Source: Larix kaempferi (lineage: Eukaryota > Streptophyta > Pinopsida > Pinales > Pinaceae). From it: a stretch of DNA of 64,000 bases. The position numbers and the translations under genes are program-made. The stretch spans positions 68,112,001-68,176,000 of the forward strand of contig BSBM01000361.1 of NCBI GenBank assembly GCA_027924585.1, given 5' to 3'. Below the pieces are notes generated by a model that was not told the DNA's origin, did no database searches, and saw only the letters and a list, made by a program, of their open reading frames with translations. Numbering within the stretch: the first letter of the stretch is position 1; every line of letters begins with the position of its first letter. Shown piece after piece: positions 42,567-54,342 of the stretch.

Positions 42567-44090
42567 GCGTATGGTGATCGTATGGTCAGAGATGGAACCT
42601 ACATAAACATATGAAATACATTTCATTAGAATAAAAAACATGTAATTATCCATACAAACACAATGAATTTCAGATCAAATATATAATTAATTTCAAACAA
42701 GTTACCTGCATGACAGGTGATCTTCTTAGCACAGGTGGAGACCTATGCTCAATCTCCTCCACATGTACATGTGGAAACAAAAAAAACATTAATATTGATT
42801 TCTCATATAAAATATGAAAATTGCAACTAACTCAATTTTTAAATCCTACAACCACACACTCTTTTATATACCTATATGTGAGGTGCTGCAATACTTTCCA
42901 CTGTCGCCAGGCAAAATCAAGTTGGGAGCAATAATGTCCTCCCACCTTGGTTTAGTTGTTTCCTCTCGAAACAACTACACATGCCAAAAACATGAATCAC
43001 AAATTCAATACACTAATCAATGTTAATCTAACAATTGTAAAATGTGCATTTAAAAATGAAATCAACCATTTACAAATCATGTGCTAACCTCATACATAAA
43101 GGTATCTTGTGGAGGATCCTCCGTAGAGCCATGAAAAGTATGGTCGCAGTGAGTGAAATGATGGGGTAATCCTCGGGTGTCAAAAGGATCCTTTGGACAA
43201 CTAACAGTCATGGATGGTCCATGACCAATGGGCCTGAAGGACCTACACCTGATGGTTCTCCATGCTACTATGAATAGTCATGCGTAGATGATGCCACAAA
43301 TGTACTATGCTATAATATAGCATGAGCAAGTTGTGATATGGCAATGGCAGTCTCAGTTAGACGATCCAGTAACTGAGGTGTCTATGGAGGGGGTTTAAGT
43401 GTATTCCTAGGTGCAAGTGGCCTTCTCAATGGGCTATGCCTGTAGGCAGGTCGATCCTGGGCAAATCCAAGACCAAATCCCTGAAACTCACTAATGTCAA
43501 AGTAGTTGACAAGTAGGCCCAACAAAAAACTTTGCATATAGTTTCCGAAGAAAATAAAGTGGGACCTCCCTATTGTTGAAAGGAGGTTTGTCAAAAACCA
43601 TAAACCATCGACTCATCCAGTTTTGTCTCCATGGATCATATGTGCACCAATCCATGCAAAGGCACCTTTCGCATGGATCAAGGGGTAGGTTGGTCCTGGG
43701 GTCTATGAAATAACTAACTATAGTTTTTTTTGAGAAGTTCAAGTCTTTGATTTGGTCTCTACTGAGACCAGTGGAATAATATGCTCTCATCCTAGCCCTA
43801 TACTTGGTTATGCTCTCCAATTGACCATGAGAAATGTCAACTGATGAAATGATGCTTACGAGGGATGTGGCTACGGAGAGTCTCAATGGTTCCCTAGTCA
43901 TTCTAAGTTCTTGAACCAAGTTTCTTAATGCTGTAAATTTTGGTTTATTTGGGCATTCGTGCTTGGGTTCTCCTCGGGGTGAATGTTTACTTTGGGGTTT
44001 TATGTGGATGGTTTGTTTGTTTGGGGGTTTGGCTCTTGGTTTTTTTCCAATGTGATGGAGTAGAGATTAACTGCAATTAAAAGAAATGAA
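42567..44090 (-). pseudogene. Unrecognised gene-like region F, proximal part with a conserved-looking domain
   Basis: The minus-strand frame is open from about 44040 to 43497. It begins with a Lys/Pro-rich stretch (KPRAKPPNKQT). A compact, non-repetitive segment follows: LRNLVQELRMTREPLRLSV, HGQLESITKYRARMRAYY, SYFIDPRTNLPLDPCERC, LCMDWCTYDPWRQNWMSR and VPLYFLRKLYAKFFVG. Downstream blocks at about 43130-43090, 42975-42870 (KPRWEDIIAPNLILPGDSG) and 42755-42715 end in GT-like donors. I cannot name the family. The composition looks protein-coding rather than random. It could be a transposon-borne or host gene; E has cut it from its distal part. Confidence 0.4.
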
Positions 44091-46470
44091 TTTGTTACAA
44101 TATTGTTTGAGTTTTTTGGATTTTTTATAATGCAATTTTTTTTTAAATCATTGAAAATTCAAACAAAAATTGTATTTAGAGGATAAAAATCTTCCCTGGA
44201 TGATTATTGGGGGGCGTTAGTGGTGGAATTGGTGTGTGCGTGAGGTTATGGAGCATTTTTGGACAGTGAGGCACCGACAAAATTGGGTAAGATGGGTAAG
44301 AAATGGGCCTCGACCCAATTTTTATATTGAGAGAAGCGCTCGCGCACTATCAACGTGCACGCACTAAAAGTGCATGCACATTAAATACACCTATTCTACT
44401 AGTGTGAGCATGCTCTTAAGACCTACGTGGATTCCTACTTGGCGGTTTGAGACTTTACCAAACCTTTGCGCGCACGAAGTCTAAAGGGTGCGCAAACGCT
44501 ATCTTTTTTTTCCACTCACGCGCTCTCGTTGCAACGGATTTGGGGATCATCTTCGTGCACACTCCCTTATTTGTGTCCATGAGTCAAAACTAAAAGGGGA
44601 TGGTGGCATGCTCGAGTATTTATTGTTTTCTTGAATTGTGGTCCTAACGGTTATAACCTACATTCATGTAGTTAGGTGGGTTCATGGTCCCACATTGGTG
44701 GCTAATTAGGTGGGCTATGTGGTCCCACATTTTTGGGTTTAAAATAACCTAATTCAATACCACTCATACATGGGGCATTTACTCGTTTGTAATCATTTGA
44801 ACACTTGGAATTGAAGATTATACATTCTTGGTTGAAATTGAAAGTGTAGGGCATTCTTTGGGGTTGTCTCCACTATATACATACAAGTGTTTTTGTGTTT
44901 TCTTTTCTTTCTCCATTGGGGTATCTTCACTTTATGATGTATTAATTATAAATTCTTGGATTTGTTAGGAATGATTTCCAATACCATATTTCCTAAGTTG
45001 AATTCAATTTTGTTGCAGTCATCCTCAATGGAGAAGAATAGTAATAAGAATATGAACAAGAACAAAGGACAATGGCAATTTTTGTTGAATGAGTTTCATG
45101 GAATTGAAGGGGAGGTTGGCTCTTTAATGAATGATGTCGATGATTGGGATATGGACAATGTGTCTCCTTCAACTTCAACTTTGATATTTATGATACAATA
45201 CAAGAGCTTTTCTCACACACCCCCTTCCATTTCCTTGCACACAATTGGCAATGACATTAGGTTAGACTAAATCGAAAATTAGTTCAAATCAACCTTATTC
45301 TTGGTTTTTGCTAGAGGCATTGAATAGGTTGGAGAATGTTGTAGATGGCCCTCTTTGATAAGATCAAATTATACCATGAGCTCATTGCTCAACAATGATT
45401 ATGCATACATTGATCCATGTGCAACAAATGGGTAACTTTGGTGAGTTTTTCTATTTGTCATTCTTTAATTTTTGAAAGCAAGCATTGTGGCACCAATTTC
45501 TAAAGAGCTTACCTAGGGTTTGTAGGGCTAATAAATTGGCAATTTTGAGCATTGCTAAGTTACTTTTGGCTTTTCAATTGACAATTTTGGATGGGTGAAC
45601 TTAAGAGAAGTCTTGGTGGCAATTGAGATTGTGATTTATTTTCCTAATTTCAACTCCACTTTTTTCGCTCTTGTGAGCCTCACTAGATGCCATAAGTGGT
45701 ATTAGTAGGCTACTCAAATCATGAGAAAATTGGTTAGTTGCTATGGATTATAGATTAATTACTTATTCTATATAGATAATCTCAAAAATAATATATCATA
45801 TATTAAATTCTAAAATATATTTACATTTTTAAATATACTTAGATTTTCTTGCTTATGAATTGAGAAATCCAGATATTCGTAGATTTTTCTTTTTTACTGG
45901 ATTACTATTATAATTTTGCTTGTGGCTTTGGTTTTTGTAACTATCATCACCTTGGCAATTATATAGATGCCCAAGCCAACAACAAAATTACAACAGGAAA
46001 GATTCCAAAGAATAATATCAAATCGCCCTCTCAACATAACAAGTTATTTGCCACATACATTTGCATTTTTTTTATTTAAAAAGAGCCGCACCCAAGAGAG
46101 TTGGGAAGAGCTGAACCTCACAAATATCGGGCCGACAAGCTTGAGCAGATAAACATTCATTCAATATTGCAGCTGTACCTGACTTTTGTTACAATGATAA
46201 GATATTTAGAAGATATACTTTATAGAAAGGTTATGGTTGGGTAGAAGATATTGTTGGTGAAATAATGTTTTATTTGTTATAAATGAACTACTAAGCATGA
46301 ATGCTGATAGCGTTAATCTTAGTGGCCCCGAAGCCTTTAGAATTAAAAACCAAATCATGGATTCGTGGTCGATGATGCAAGCCATACTACCTCTGCACGC
46401 CTCTAGTCATCCTTTTTCTAAAAATTCTACTGGCATGTGGACTTCAGAAAAGTTTCACTCGGCCAGCGAT
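44091..46470. other. Intergenic region upstream of the sugar transporter
   Basis: 2.4 kb of A/T-rich DNA. The 44340-44560 stretch is rich in CGCGC/GCGCGC and TGCATGCAC words. The plus-strand frame 44956-45270 (104 codons, EFHGIEGEVGSLMNDVDDWDMD) has no recognised homology and no support. I see no other feature. Confidence 0.5.
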
Positions 46471-46501
46471 GTCAATTGACAATATTTTTCACCTATAAAT
46501 A
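46471..46501 (+). promoter_or_regulatory. Core promoter of the STP gene: palindromic W-box pair and TATA box
   Basis: GTCAATTGAC (46471-46480) is a perfect palindrome of two TTGAC cores, the WRKY-binding W-box core in inverted orientation. TATAAATA follows at 46494-46501. A start about 30 bp downstream would give a 5' untranslated region of roughly 60 bp before ATG 46588. The upstream ATG at 46519 would then lie just outside the transcript. Confidence 0.5.
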
Positions 46502-46587
46502 TGGCAGACCTAGGTCTATGACTGAATATCCCACTTTTGAGTTGTTTGTTGAATATTGTTTGAATTCATCTCCATTTTCTGGAAAAG

Positions 46588-49509
46588 ATGGGAGGCGGTT
46601 TTGTAGAGCGATTGGGAATGTCGAACGAAAGAGCACACAAATACAAGGGCGGAGTAACTCTCTATGTTGTTGCTGCGTGCATGGTTGCTGCTATTGGGGG
46701 CTCCATCTTCGGCTATGATGTTGGTATATCTGGTATGTATGCCCAATGCTTTCAAATATTTTTCACTTACTTTATATTTTCTGTGCAGAATGCTGTGATC
46801 TGATAAAGATTGCAGGAGTATAATTACGTTTCTTTAATCGAATTGCAGCTGAATTCTGAATTATATTGTTAATCGCAGGCGGAGTGACATCCATGGATCC
46901 GTTTCTCCAGAAATTCTTCCCGGAGGTGTACTACAGGAAGCATCATGAAGTTTACCATGAGAGCAATTACTGCAAGTATAACAACCAAGGCCTGGCTATG
47001 TTCACCTCGTCTCTATATATTGCAGGCCTCGTTGCTTCTGTGGCCGCGTCTCATGTAACGAGGAGATATGGGCGCAAGGTCAGTATTATCGGCGGAGGAG
47101 TCAGTTTTATCATAGGCGCATGTCTGAACGCCGGCGCCGAGTATTTGGCCATGCTCATTATTGGGCGCATAATGCTTGGAGTGGGAATCGGATTCGCAAA
47201 TCAGGTAGGCTTGTATGGGTTTTGGGCTCAAGGATGTTGAAAGAGTTTCTTTAAGATCAATCGAAAAATTCATGGATAACTAAATGTTTAGACATTTGAC
47301 TTAGCAGCTACTTCGTTGAATTTGGTTGGCTTGAGTTACATAGCTTTTTGTTTAGATATGAATGACTTGTGTTTGAATTTGTGTAAAGGCTGTTCCTCTG
47401 TACCTCTCAGAGCTGGCTCCTCCAAAAATCCGCGGAGGGCTTAATATAATGTTCCAGTTGGCAACAACACTTGGGATCTTCACGGCAAATATGGTTAATT
47501 ATGGGACTCAGAACATAAAAACCTGGGGATGGCGTCTCTCTCTGGGTTTGGCTGCAGCTCCGGCTCTTCTGATGACAGTTGGAGGGGTGTTCCTTCCTGA
47601 GACCCCCAACAGTCTGATAGAACGCGGTCATGGGGACAAAGGCCGGGCTGTCCTGGAGAAGATCAGGGGCACCAAGAATGTACAAGTAGAGTATGAAGAT
47701 ATGGTCGATGCGGCTGAATTGGCTAAAGGCATCAAGCATCCATTCAGGAATATCTTAGAGAGGAGGAATCGGCCACAGCTGGTGATGGCCATTTGCATGC
47801 CCATGTTTCAGATAATGACTGGAATCAATTCAATATTGTTCTATGCCCCTGTTCTATTCGGCAGTTTGGGCTTCGGTGCAAATGCTGCCCTCTACTCATC
47901 TGTCATGACTGGAGCTGTTCTTGTAGCTTCAACCCTGGTATCGATTGCCACTGTCGACAAGTGGGGGCGCAGAGCCCTTCTACTTGGTGGTGGTATTCAG
48001 ATTATACTATGTCAGGTAAGACCAAAGCAAACAGAGGGTAGGATATTTTCTGCTTTTGCGCAGCCTTTGTTGCTTCTTGTTTTCAAGCATATCAATAGAC
48101 ATTCTAGAAATTGCCATTGAGATGCCAAAACTTGAGACTTGAACAAAACTACATGCTTATTAGGCATCGTATTCTCAACATGGCTAGGGAGATCCTCACA
48201 CAGCAGGAATTCCCATTTTCTATGCATTTGGTTTCATGTTCTTCAAATCTAGGAACCAAATGGATGTGATGATTTCTCATCCATTATTAGGGTCAAAACA
48301 AGTCAGACTATGGGAGTTGCATCAACTTTTACACCAGCTAAACAAAGCTCTAGATATCGTGCTTTCTTTTTTCATGGGTTGGCTGCAACCTTGGCTGCAA
48401 CCTTGGTAGCTGTCTGTGCTTGAGTGCTTGTGTGACATGTTCCACTTAAATTTTCAGAGTTGATTCGGAATCCAGACTTCTTGCCTGCACCAGCTGAGTA
48501 AGTTGAGAAGGAAGCTTGAACAAAATTGTTACAAATGTCTTCTTGGTTTCCTACGGTTCAGCACAAAAGACAGTATTAGTCCTTACATAAAACTCCAGTA
48601 AGTGTAGGGGGGAAACTTGGTTCTAAAACGGTATTAGTCCTTATATAGAACTCCTGTAAGTGTCGGGGAAAAACTTGGTTCTAAAACAATATTAGTCCTT
48701 ATATAGAACTCCTGTAAGTGTAGGGGAGAAACTTGGTTCTAAAAGTTAAAACCTCTAACTAAATTAGAAAGAGTTGTAACCACACCCTTTAAGCAGCTTG
48801 TAAGGAGGGATTTTATAGTTGGTCCAAGTTCATAGGCCAAGCTGTGTGCAACAGGGACACGCGAGTCTGTTTTTAGGAGTTTTAAAATCAAAACCCTTTC
48901 TTTAATCTGGATAATTGACTACACTGGAAAACCAAATTTCACCTACTTTCATCTGATCCTGAAAAAAATAGTAGCATATTATAGAGTTTTTTTCTCATTA
49001 ATGTTTGATGGTTTTACTGTTGGATTCAACGATATAATATTATCTTTATCTTTTCATAGATTGCTGTGGCCATAATCTTGGGCCTAAAGTTTGGAGGGGA
49101 CAAAGTACTATCCAAAGGTTTCTCAGCGTTGTTGGTAGCAGCCTTCTGTTTATTTGTGGCTGCATTTGGGTGGTCATGGGGTCCTCTGGGATGGACGGTG
49201 CCTAGTGAAATTTTCCCACTAGAAACACGCTCTGCTGGACAGGCCATAACTGTCTCTGTGAACCTTCTTTTCACATTTGCAATTGCACAGGCTTTCCTAT
49301 CTCTTTTATGTACTTTCAAGTATGGAATTTTTCTGTTCTTTACAGGCTGGGTCTGTATCATGACTTCCTTTGTGTACTTCTTCTTGCCAGAAACCAAGGG
49401 TGTACCCATTGAAGAAATGATTATTCAATGGAGAAAGCACTGGTTCTGGAAGAATATTGTTCCATGCATTGAGGAGGAAGCACAAAATGAAAAACTGCCA
49501 GAACTGTAA
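46588..49509 (+). CDS. Sugar transport protein (STP family hexose/H+ symporter), four exons
   Basis: Exons 46588-46732, 46879-47204, 47389-48015 and 49060-49509 join to 1548 bases (515 residues plus stop). All introns are GT-AG, in phases 1, 0 and 0. Plant monosaccharide transporters of the STP family import glucose and other hexoses with protons across the plasma membrane through 12 membrane helices. Signatures: [20 protein letters not shown] (residues 38-57) with the proton-coupling Asp at 44, lid-domain Cys80 (NYCKYNNQ) and its partner Cys450 (SLLCTFK), Arg145 in [24 protein letters not shown] (226-237), [14 protein letters not shown] (298-311), WSWGPLGW and PETKG (476-480). Length equals the family norm (about 500-525). 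No stop or frameshift. It appears functional. The exact STP subgroup is not assigned. Confidence 0.93.
46733..46878 (+). other. Intron 1 of the STP gene
   Basis: GTATGTATGC...AATCGCAG, 146 bp, splitting a Gly codon of ISGG. Reading through it would lose the strictly conserved GGVTSMD motif, which fixes the junction. Confidence 0.9.
47205..47388 (+). other. Intron 2 of the STP gene
   Basis: GTAGGCTTG...TGTAAAG, 184 bp, phase 0, between FANQ and AVPLYLSE, a junction common in plant STP genes. Confidence 0.88.
48016..49059 (+). other. Intron 3 of the STP gene
   Basis: GTAAGACC...TTTTCATAG, 1044 bp, phase 0, between IILCQ and IAVAIILG. It contains a three-copy 58-bp tandem repeat (48572-48745). 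No transposon open frame is seen in it. Confidence 0.9.
48572..48745. repeat. Three 58-bp tandem repeats in STP intron 3
   Basis: The units carry TATTAGTCCTTA(C/T)ATA, AACTCC(A/T)GTAAGTGT and AAACTTGGTTCTAAAA, starting at 48574, 48632 and 48690 for TATTAGTCC. Each unit includes GTAAGTGT, a donor-like word. Confidence 0.9.
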
Positions 49510-50184
49510 TTCACATAAAGAATAACTTAGTTTGGGAGGTTTCCCCTCTGTAATTGCAAGTCTATTTGAGTAGGATTTATCTCCACTTTTGGAGTTTTGC
49601 CAAGAAAGGTCATCAAAACTGATGCATTTCCTTTTACTAATCTAGGGCACAAATATCGCCTTGTTGTTTTAAGATATTATATTCCTCTCCCTTTTTCCAT
49701 AGACAAGCGCAGATTACCAACACAACTTTTTGTTGTGGATTTAACATCATGACAATTTACATTTTCAAATCAGAGGGTGGAATAGAGTGAAGATGAATCT
49801 GTAAGTCAGAGGATAGAATAGAATCAAGGTAAACTGAAATGAAATTATAATTTGAAAACAAATGTTAGACAAGTTATTTTTATTTGTTGTATGAACAAGC
49901 ACTTTTTACAGCTCAGTACTAAAGAGTTGTGTAATTGTCATACTTCAAGGGAATCTAATAGCATATGATCATAAGTTAAAACTGTACAAAGAAACAATAT
50001 TCAATTTCTCATTTATGTGAAAAATATTATATTAGTTAAATTATAAGAATATTTTATATTGATTAAAAAAATATTTATTTTCTTTTAAAAACAAACAGTT
50101 TGATATGCAAAACAATCTTATTATCAAATGTTTTCATAAGTAAAGGTAATTAGATAACATATCAATAAAGTGCCTCCCATGAAA

Positions 50185-50415
50185 AAAAAGAACTTGAAGA
50201 AGCTTTGCACCTAACTTTAGAACTTGAGGAAGCTTTGCACCTAACTTTCTTGGTGCTTCATAAAACTAAGTAAAAATGGATTTATAAGAAAGCAAAACTT
50301 GACGAAGCTTTGCACTTAACTTTCCATTAGAGTTAAAATGGATTTAAAACAAAGCAAAACTTGAGGAAGCTTTACACTTAACTTTTTTTAATGTCTTATA
50401 AAACTAGAGTTAAAA
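50185..50415. repeat. Degenerate repeats with AACTTGAGGAAGCTTTGCAC units
   Basis: Four copies of 'aacttga(g/c)gaagcttt(g/a)cac(c/t)taacttt' occur with variable spacing. Two are 30-odd bp apart; the rest are separated by 'aaaatggatttaaaacaaagc'-type linkers. Confidence 0.8.
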
Positions 50416-51594
50416 TGGATAAAAAATGTATAAAGTGAAGAGATTAAATAAAGTTCATGTTGGTCTTTCATAGGATTGTGTTATGTAGATTCTATCCATC
50501 AAAAGAAGATGATGCTTGACTTTGTTCCAATATGCATGGGGAAATCTGCAATTGAGGTAAAGATGGCTTGCAATGGAGATAAGGATGGCTATCAAGATGG
50601 TTGAACAGAAAAAATGTTTGATTTGGATAATGGAAATTGAACTTTATGAAATGGAAAGAATTGAATTTTGGGTTTCCTGGTTCGATCTAAATCATTTGTG
50701 GTTATTGTATGTAACTTTTAAGTTGGTGTTATGAAAATGTATAGCAAGAGATATACATCGAGGAGCAAACCTGCAACGATATCGTTAAAGTAGAAAAAAT
50801 AATCCTCATAAACCATGATGTTGGAAACCGTGCAGAGTTGTAGCTGATGTCTGCAGAGTCTCTGTCCTTCCCAGCAGGCTTTGCGGATCGTTATCTCTAT
50901 TCTTGGTGATTTTGTGTAGAGCTCTGATTAACAGTGTAAACCCCTTTTATAGATGAACAATGACCGATGAGTGAGTTGTAAAAGGGTTGGTAGCAGCCAG
51001 GACAGCCCGGGTTGTAAATAGTGTAACAATTGCAGTAGTAAACAGGTCAGTCAACATATTTACAAGTAATGACATTGGATAGGTCAACAACACAAACATT
51101 AGCGATTATGAAAGATACGTCAGCAGGAGTGTTGTACAATCTGAGGGCCTAGTTTACACAAGTCTTTCGTGAAATGCTGCATTAATGTTGGAACCATTGT
51201 CTACTCGAATGGTTAAAATAAAAAGGTATATCATTATCAAGTCGGTCAGCTTGTATTTTCATAATATTTTTCAACTGAACTGTGGAAACCATAGCCAATC
51301 TACAACCGAACCCATTGCTGCTTTATCTAACGACTGAAGTGAAAGAGCCAGACCCAACCTTAATATTTCAAATCTAAGAATTTGCTTGTCTGGGAATCCT
51401 TAACATGCTTATGCTATACCTGGGTCTGATCTTGAGTTTGGTCTTCTTCCATCTTAACCAATACAACGTTTCTTTATCAAGTCTCTATTCATTTTGGCTT
51501 TGCTATGGACATCATTATAGATTGCATTCTTTTCAGCTACAGGATCATATAACTCCAATAAAATGTAGAAATAATAGGAAATCTAGCACCATTT

Positions 51595-51705
51595 TCTTTA
51601 TATCGACCATGATATCTTCTATTACCTTTAAACACCATTTTGTTGATTTTCTTTATATCAACCATGATATCTTCTATTACCTTTAAACACCATTTTGTTG
51701 ATTGA
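51595..51705. repeat. 55-bp tandem duplication
   Basis: 'tttctttatatc(g/a)accatgat' through 'cattttgttgat' is present twice in direct succession with one difference. Confidence 0.9.
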
Positions 51706-51744
51706 ATACTTTGAATATAACATTATCACTTTTTTCTTTATGAT

Positions 51745-51985
51745 AGATATTTTTTATTACCTTTATGCCACCACTCGATTTATAATTTCGAATATGTGAT
51801 GTAACTTTGAAGTGAGGTTCTAAGAGCTTTACTTTGAAGTGAGGATAGATACACAAATTGAGTATGATCTTTTTTATTATCTTTATGTCATCTCGTTGAT
51901 TTATAATTTCGAATATGTCATGTAACTTTAAAGTGAGGTTATAAGAGCTTTACATCGAAGTGAGCATAGATACACAAACTTAGAA
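51745..51985. repeat. 120-bp tandem duplication
   Basis: 'gatttataatttcgaatatg' begins at about 51776 and 51896. Both copies continue with 'taacttt(g/a)aagtgaggtt' and end near 'gatacacaaa'. Confidence 0.85.
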
Positions 51986-52167
51986 ATTGAATAGAAACAT
52001 AAGATGACTATGAATTCTATATAGAAACAATAACAAAAGATAAAATGACAAATGTTCAATGCAAGATTGGTTGATTGATATGCATGGATAATGTCTTTTT
52101 ATAAAGGTTTACAAAATAGTCCACTCAGGGATGCAAATAGCTCGAGATTTAGAGAAACAATGGAAAA

Positions 52168-53112
52168 CTAAATGCACATAGCTTGAAAGCTGTCTATGTT
52201 GGTAGGTGGCGTGGGGCCACCACTACTACTTTGTTGAATATGGAAAATGCTATGACCCATGTGTTTGTTGGGGTGAAGATCTGTTGGATTGGTGACTGGA
52301 TGAGCATGACTTCTAGGAAAAGTTGCCCATGTTGGGATTGAATCTTGGACCCCTACTTCTGGAGGTGAATACTCTTGACTAGAAGTAGATGCTATATGAA
52401 AAAATGAGGTAGGGGCATGACAATGTGTCTCATCATTTTTTATGGTGCAATATGTAATGGGCTTGGTTTCATCAAAACATTGAGTACTACTATTGTTACT
52501 CATATGTGGAAATGATCTTAGAATCTTGTGAGGATGCTCATATTGGAGTTGTGCCTTGGAAATCGACTTATTAACATTGGTCATGGGAATTGTGAAGATA
52601 GATGTAATGTTCACAATGGGATTGGAGGTCGCATTAGTGCGAGTGTCTGGCTGGCTACATCTATGAGGAGGAATATAGATGGATTGGGAAAATGCCAGAG
52701 GAAGTGGAGTGGAGCCATAAGACAACAAAATATGCCAATTAGACAAAAACATAGATGGAGAGGGCTTATACAATTAGGAGGTGGAGGTATTAGATGAAAC
52801 AATAGAACCTGAGGGTTGGATGAGAGAAACCTTTGAGGAGAGTTAATAGGTTGGGGATGTTGGAAAATAGTGATAGCTTACTAATGAAGTACTAGAGAAT
52901 ACACAAAGGAATGGGAAGAAAGAGTTGGTGATAGAAGCACCACTAATCAACAAGCAAGGGATTTGGATATGGAGAGGGCTAGAGTAAAATGAATGGTCGT
53001 GATAAGGTAGTTTGAGTTCCAGAGTGAGAAAGAGGATAAAAACCTTTTCTACTATAGGATTGTCAAATAGATCAACTTCATAGTGAAGTATATATAATAA
53101 ACCATAATTCAT
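52168..53112 (-). pseudogene. Unrecognised broken minus-strand frame
   Basis: Two stretches, 53112-52843 and 52773-52168, share one frame. They are separated only by two stops (52843 and about 52785), with LSSKVSLIQPSGSIVSS between them. The distal part is Ser/Thr/Pro-rich (for example TSSQEYSPPEVGVQDS). I recognise no domain; a decayed retroelement ORF1 or chance are both possible. Confidence 0.25.
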
Positions 53113-53727
53113 TTAACAATGAGAATCTCTTTCGAATCTTTTCATTTCAGTTTAAGAGGAAGATTAGAGAAAATGACAATGTATTGTTGGACACTTTGAC
53201 CTATTCATTGTTGAAGCTAGAACATCTCAATCAGTAAATTTTGAAGATACCTTGGAGTGTAGAACTAGCCTCTGAGAACCTAACCAAAAACATCCCAAGT
53301 TGTAATCTACTTGGTAGAGGGATAGATAGAAATATGTATAATGTGAGACTACCATAGTTTACATGATGCTGGTAAGATGGATCACAACTAGAAGCAAGTA
53401 ATGATCATCCGCCATGGAAAGGCATGCTTGAAAATAATCTTGTAAGATTTGGATTCATGAGTCCAAAATTTCATTTTTCATTTGGCCATCATAGTTGGGA
53501 AGATAAATGTTGGGATTAACCTCAAAAGGAGAAGTATGATTCGTATTGTGTATTATATTGGTCAAGGATTGAATGATTTATGCAAGACGATTTTTGTGGA
53601 ATCATAATGAAAAACAAACTTAGAATGTGGTTCTTGTAAAAACAAAGAAAACAGATTGATTTTGCATGGCTTACTAAAGAGAGAAAACAAAGTAAAGTTT
53701 TGGGAATATATCAATTGTGCTCAAAAC
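53113..53727. other. Intergenic, no feature seen
   Basis: A/T-rich DNA up to the left target duplication of element G. No gene, RNA or repeat recognised. Confidence 0.5.
53723..53727. repeat. Target site duplication AAAAC of element G, left copy
   Basis: AAAAC flanks the left LTR here and the right LTR at 61197-61201. Confidence 0.9.
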
Positions 53728-54330
53728 TGTTGAGATATTGTAACTTCAAAGAATATTATATTTGTACTTTATTATTCCGGAGATGTTTCATTCCTCCGTG
53801 AAGATCTTATTGTATATCCGGAGATGTTTATTCCTCCGTCGGAATGTGGTAACTTGGGTTATTAGACTTCCCTAGTGGGGGTTGGCCCTGTATGTGTTAT
53901 GTGGGTCAAAGGGTTATTAGACCACCCTAGAGGGGTCGGCCCAGTCAGTTGTAGTGGGGTATTTAACCCATTGGTTAAATACAAGCCTACATGTTCTGTG
54001 TAAAAGTCAAGTCGGAGTAGTGTATAAATAGAGGAGGTGTGTTCCTCATTTGACACACTTACTCACTTGAGAGAGGCGTACTTGTGGAGGAGAGGTCTAC
54101 TATGGTGGAGGAGGAGATCATGTCTTTGGTTTGCATCTTTGTATATTTCTGGTCATCTATATTGAGGAAGCTTTGCTGGGTTTTCTACCCCATGAGGGTT
54201 TCCCAGGATAAATCTATGTCTCTTGTGTTTATGCTATGCTTGTTGTTTCTTCAGTGATCCTATATATGCTATTATTGTGAAATGGAATGTAATGCTGCTA
54301 TTTTCTGTCTTATCATATTGAATTTTAACA
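53728..54330 (+). repeat. 5' LTR of element G
   Basis: 603 bp with a clear TATA box TATAAATAG at 54023-54031, preceding the probable transcript start. It ends ATTTTAACA. Confidence 0.93.
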
Positions 54331-54342
54331 TGGTATTAGAGC
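54331..54342 (+). promoter_or_regulatory. Primer binding site of element G
   Basis: TGGTATTAGAGC, one base different from the standard tRNA-iMet site TGGTATCAGAGC, lies directly next to the LTR. Confidence 0.85.

Larger units (their letters stand above)
49510..52140. other. A/T-rich intergenic region 3' of the STP gene
   Basis: No supported gene. It contains local repeats (50185-50415, 51595-51700, 51776-51970). On the minus strand CTATAAAAGGGG at 50941-50952 is a TATA-like site within 50727-51180 that could belong to an old solo LTR, but I could not define ends or a target duplication. Confidence 0.5.

Noticed and set aside
46519-46718. Upstream ORF overlapping the STP start
   Set aside because: Its ATG lies only about 18 bp downstream of the TATA box, so it is probably outside the transcript. 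No conservation evidence is available.
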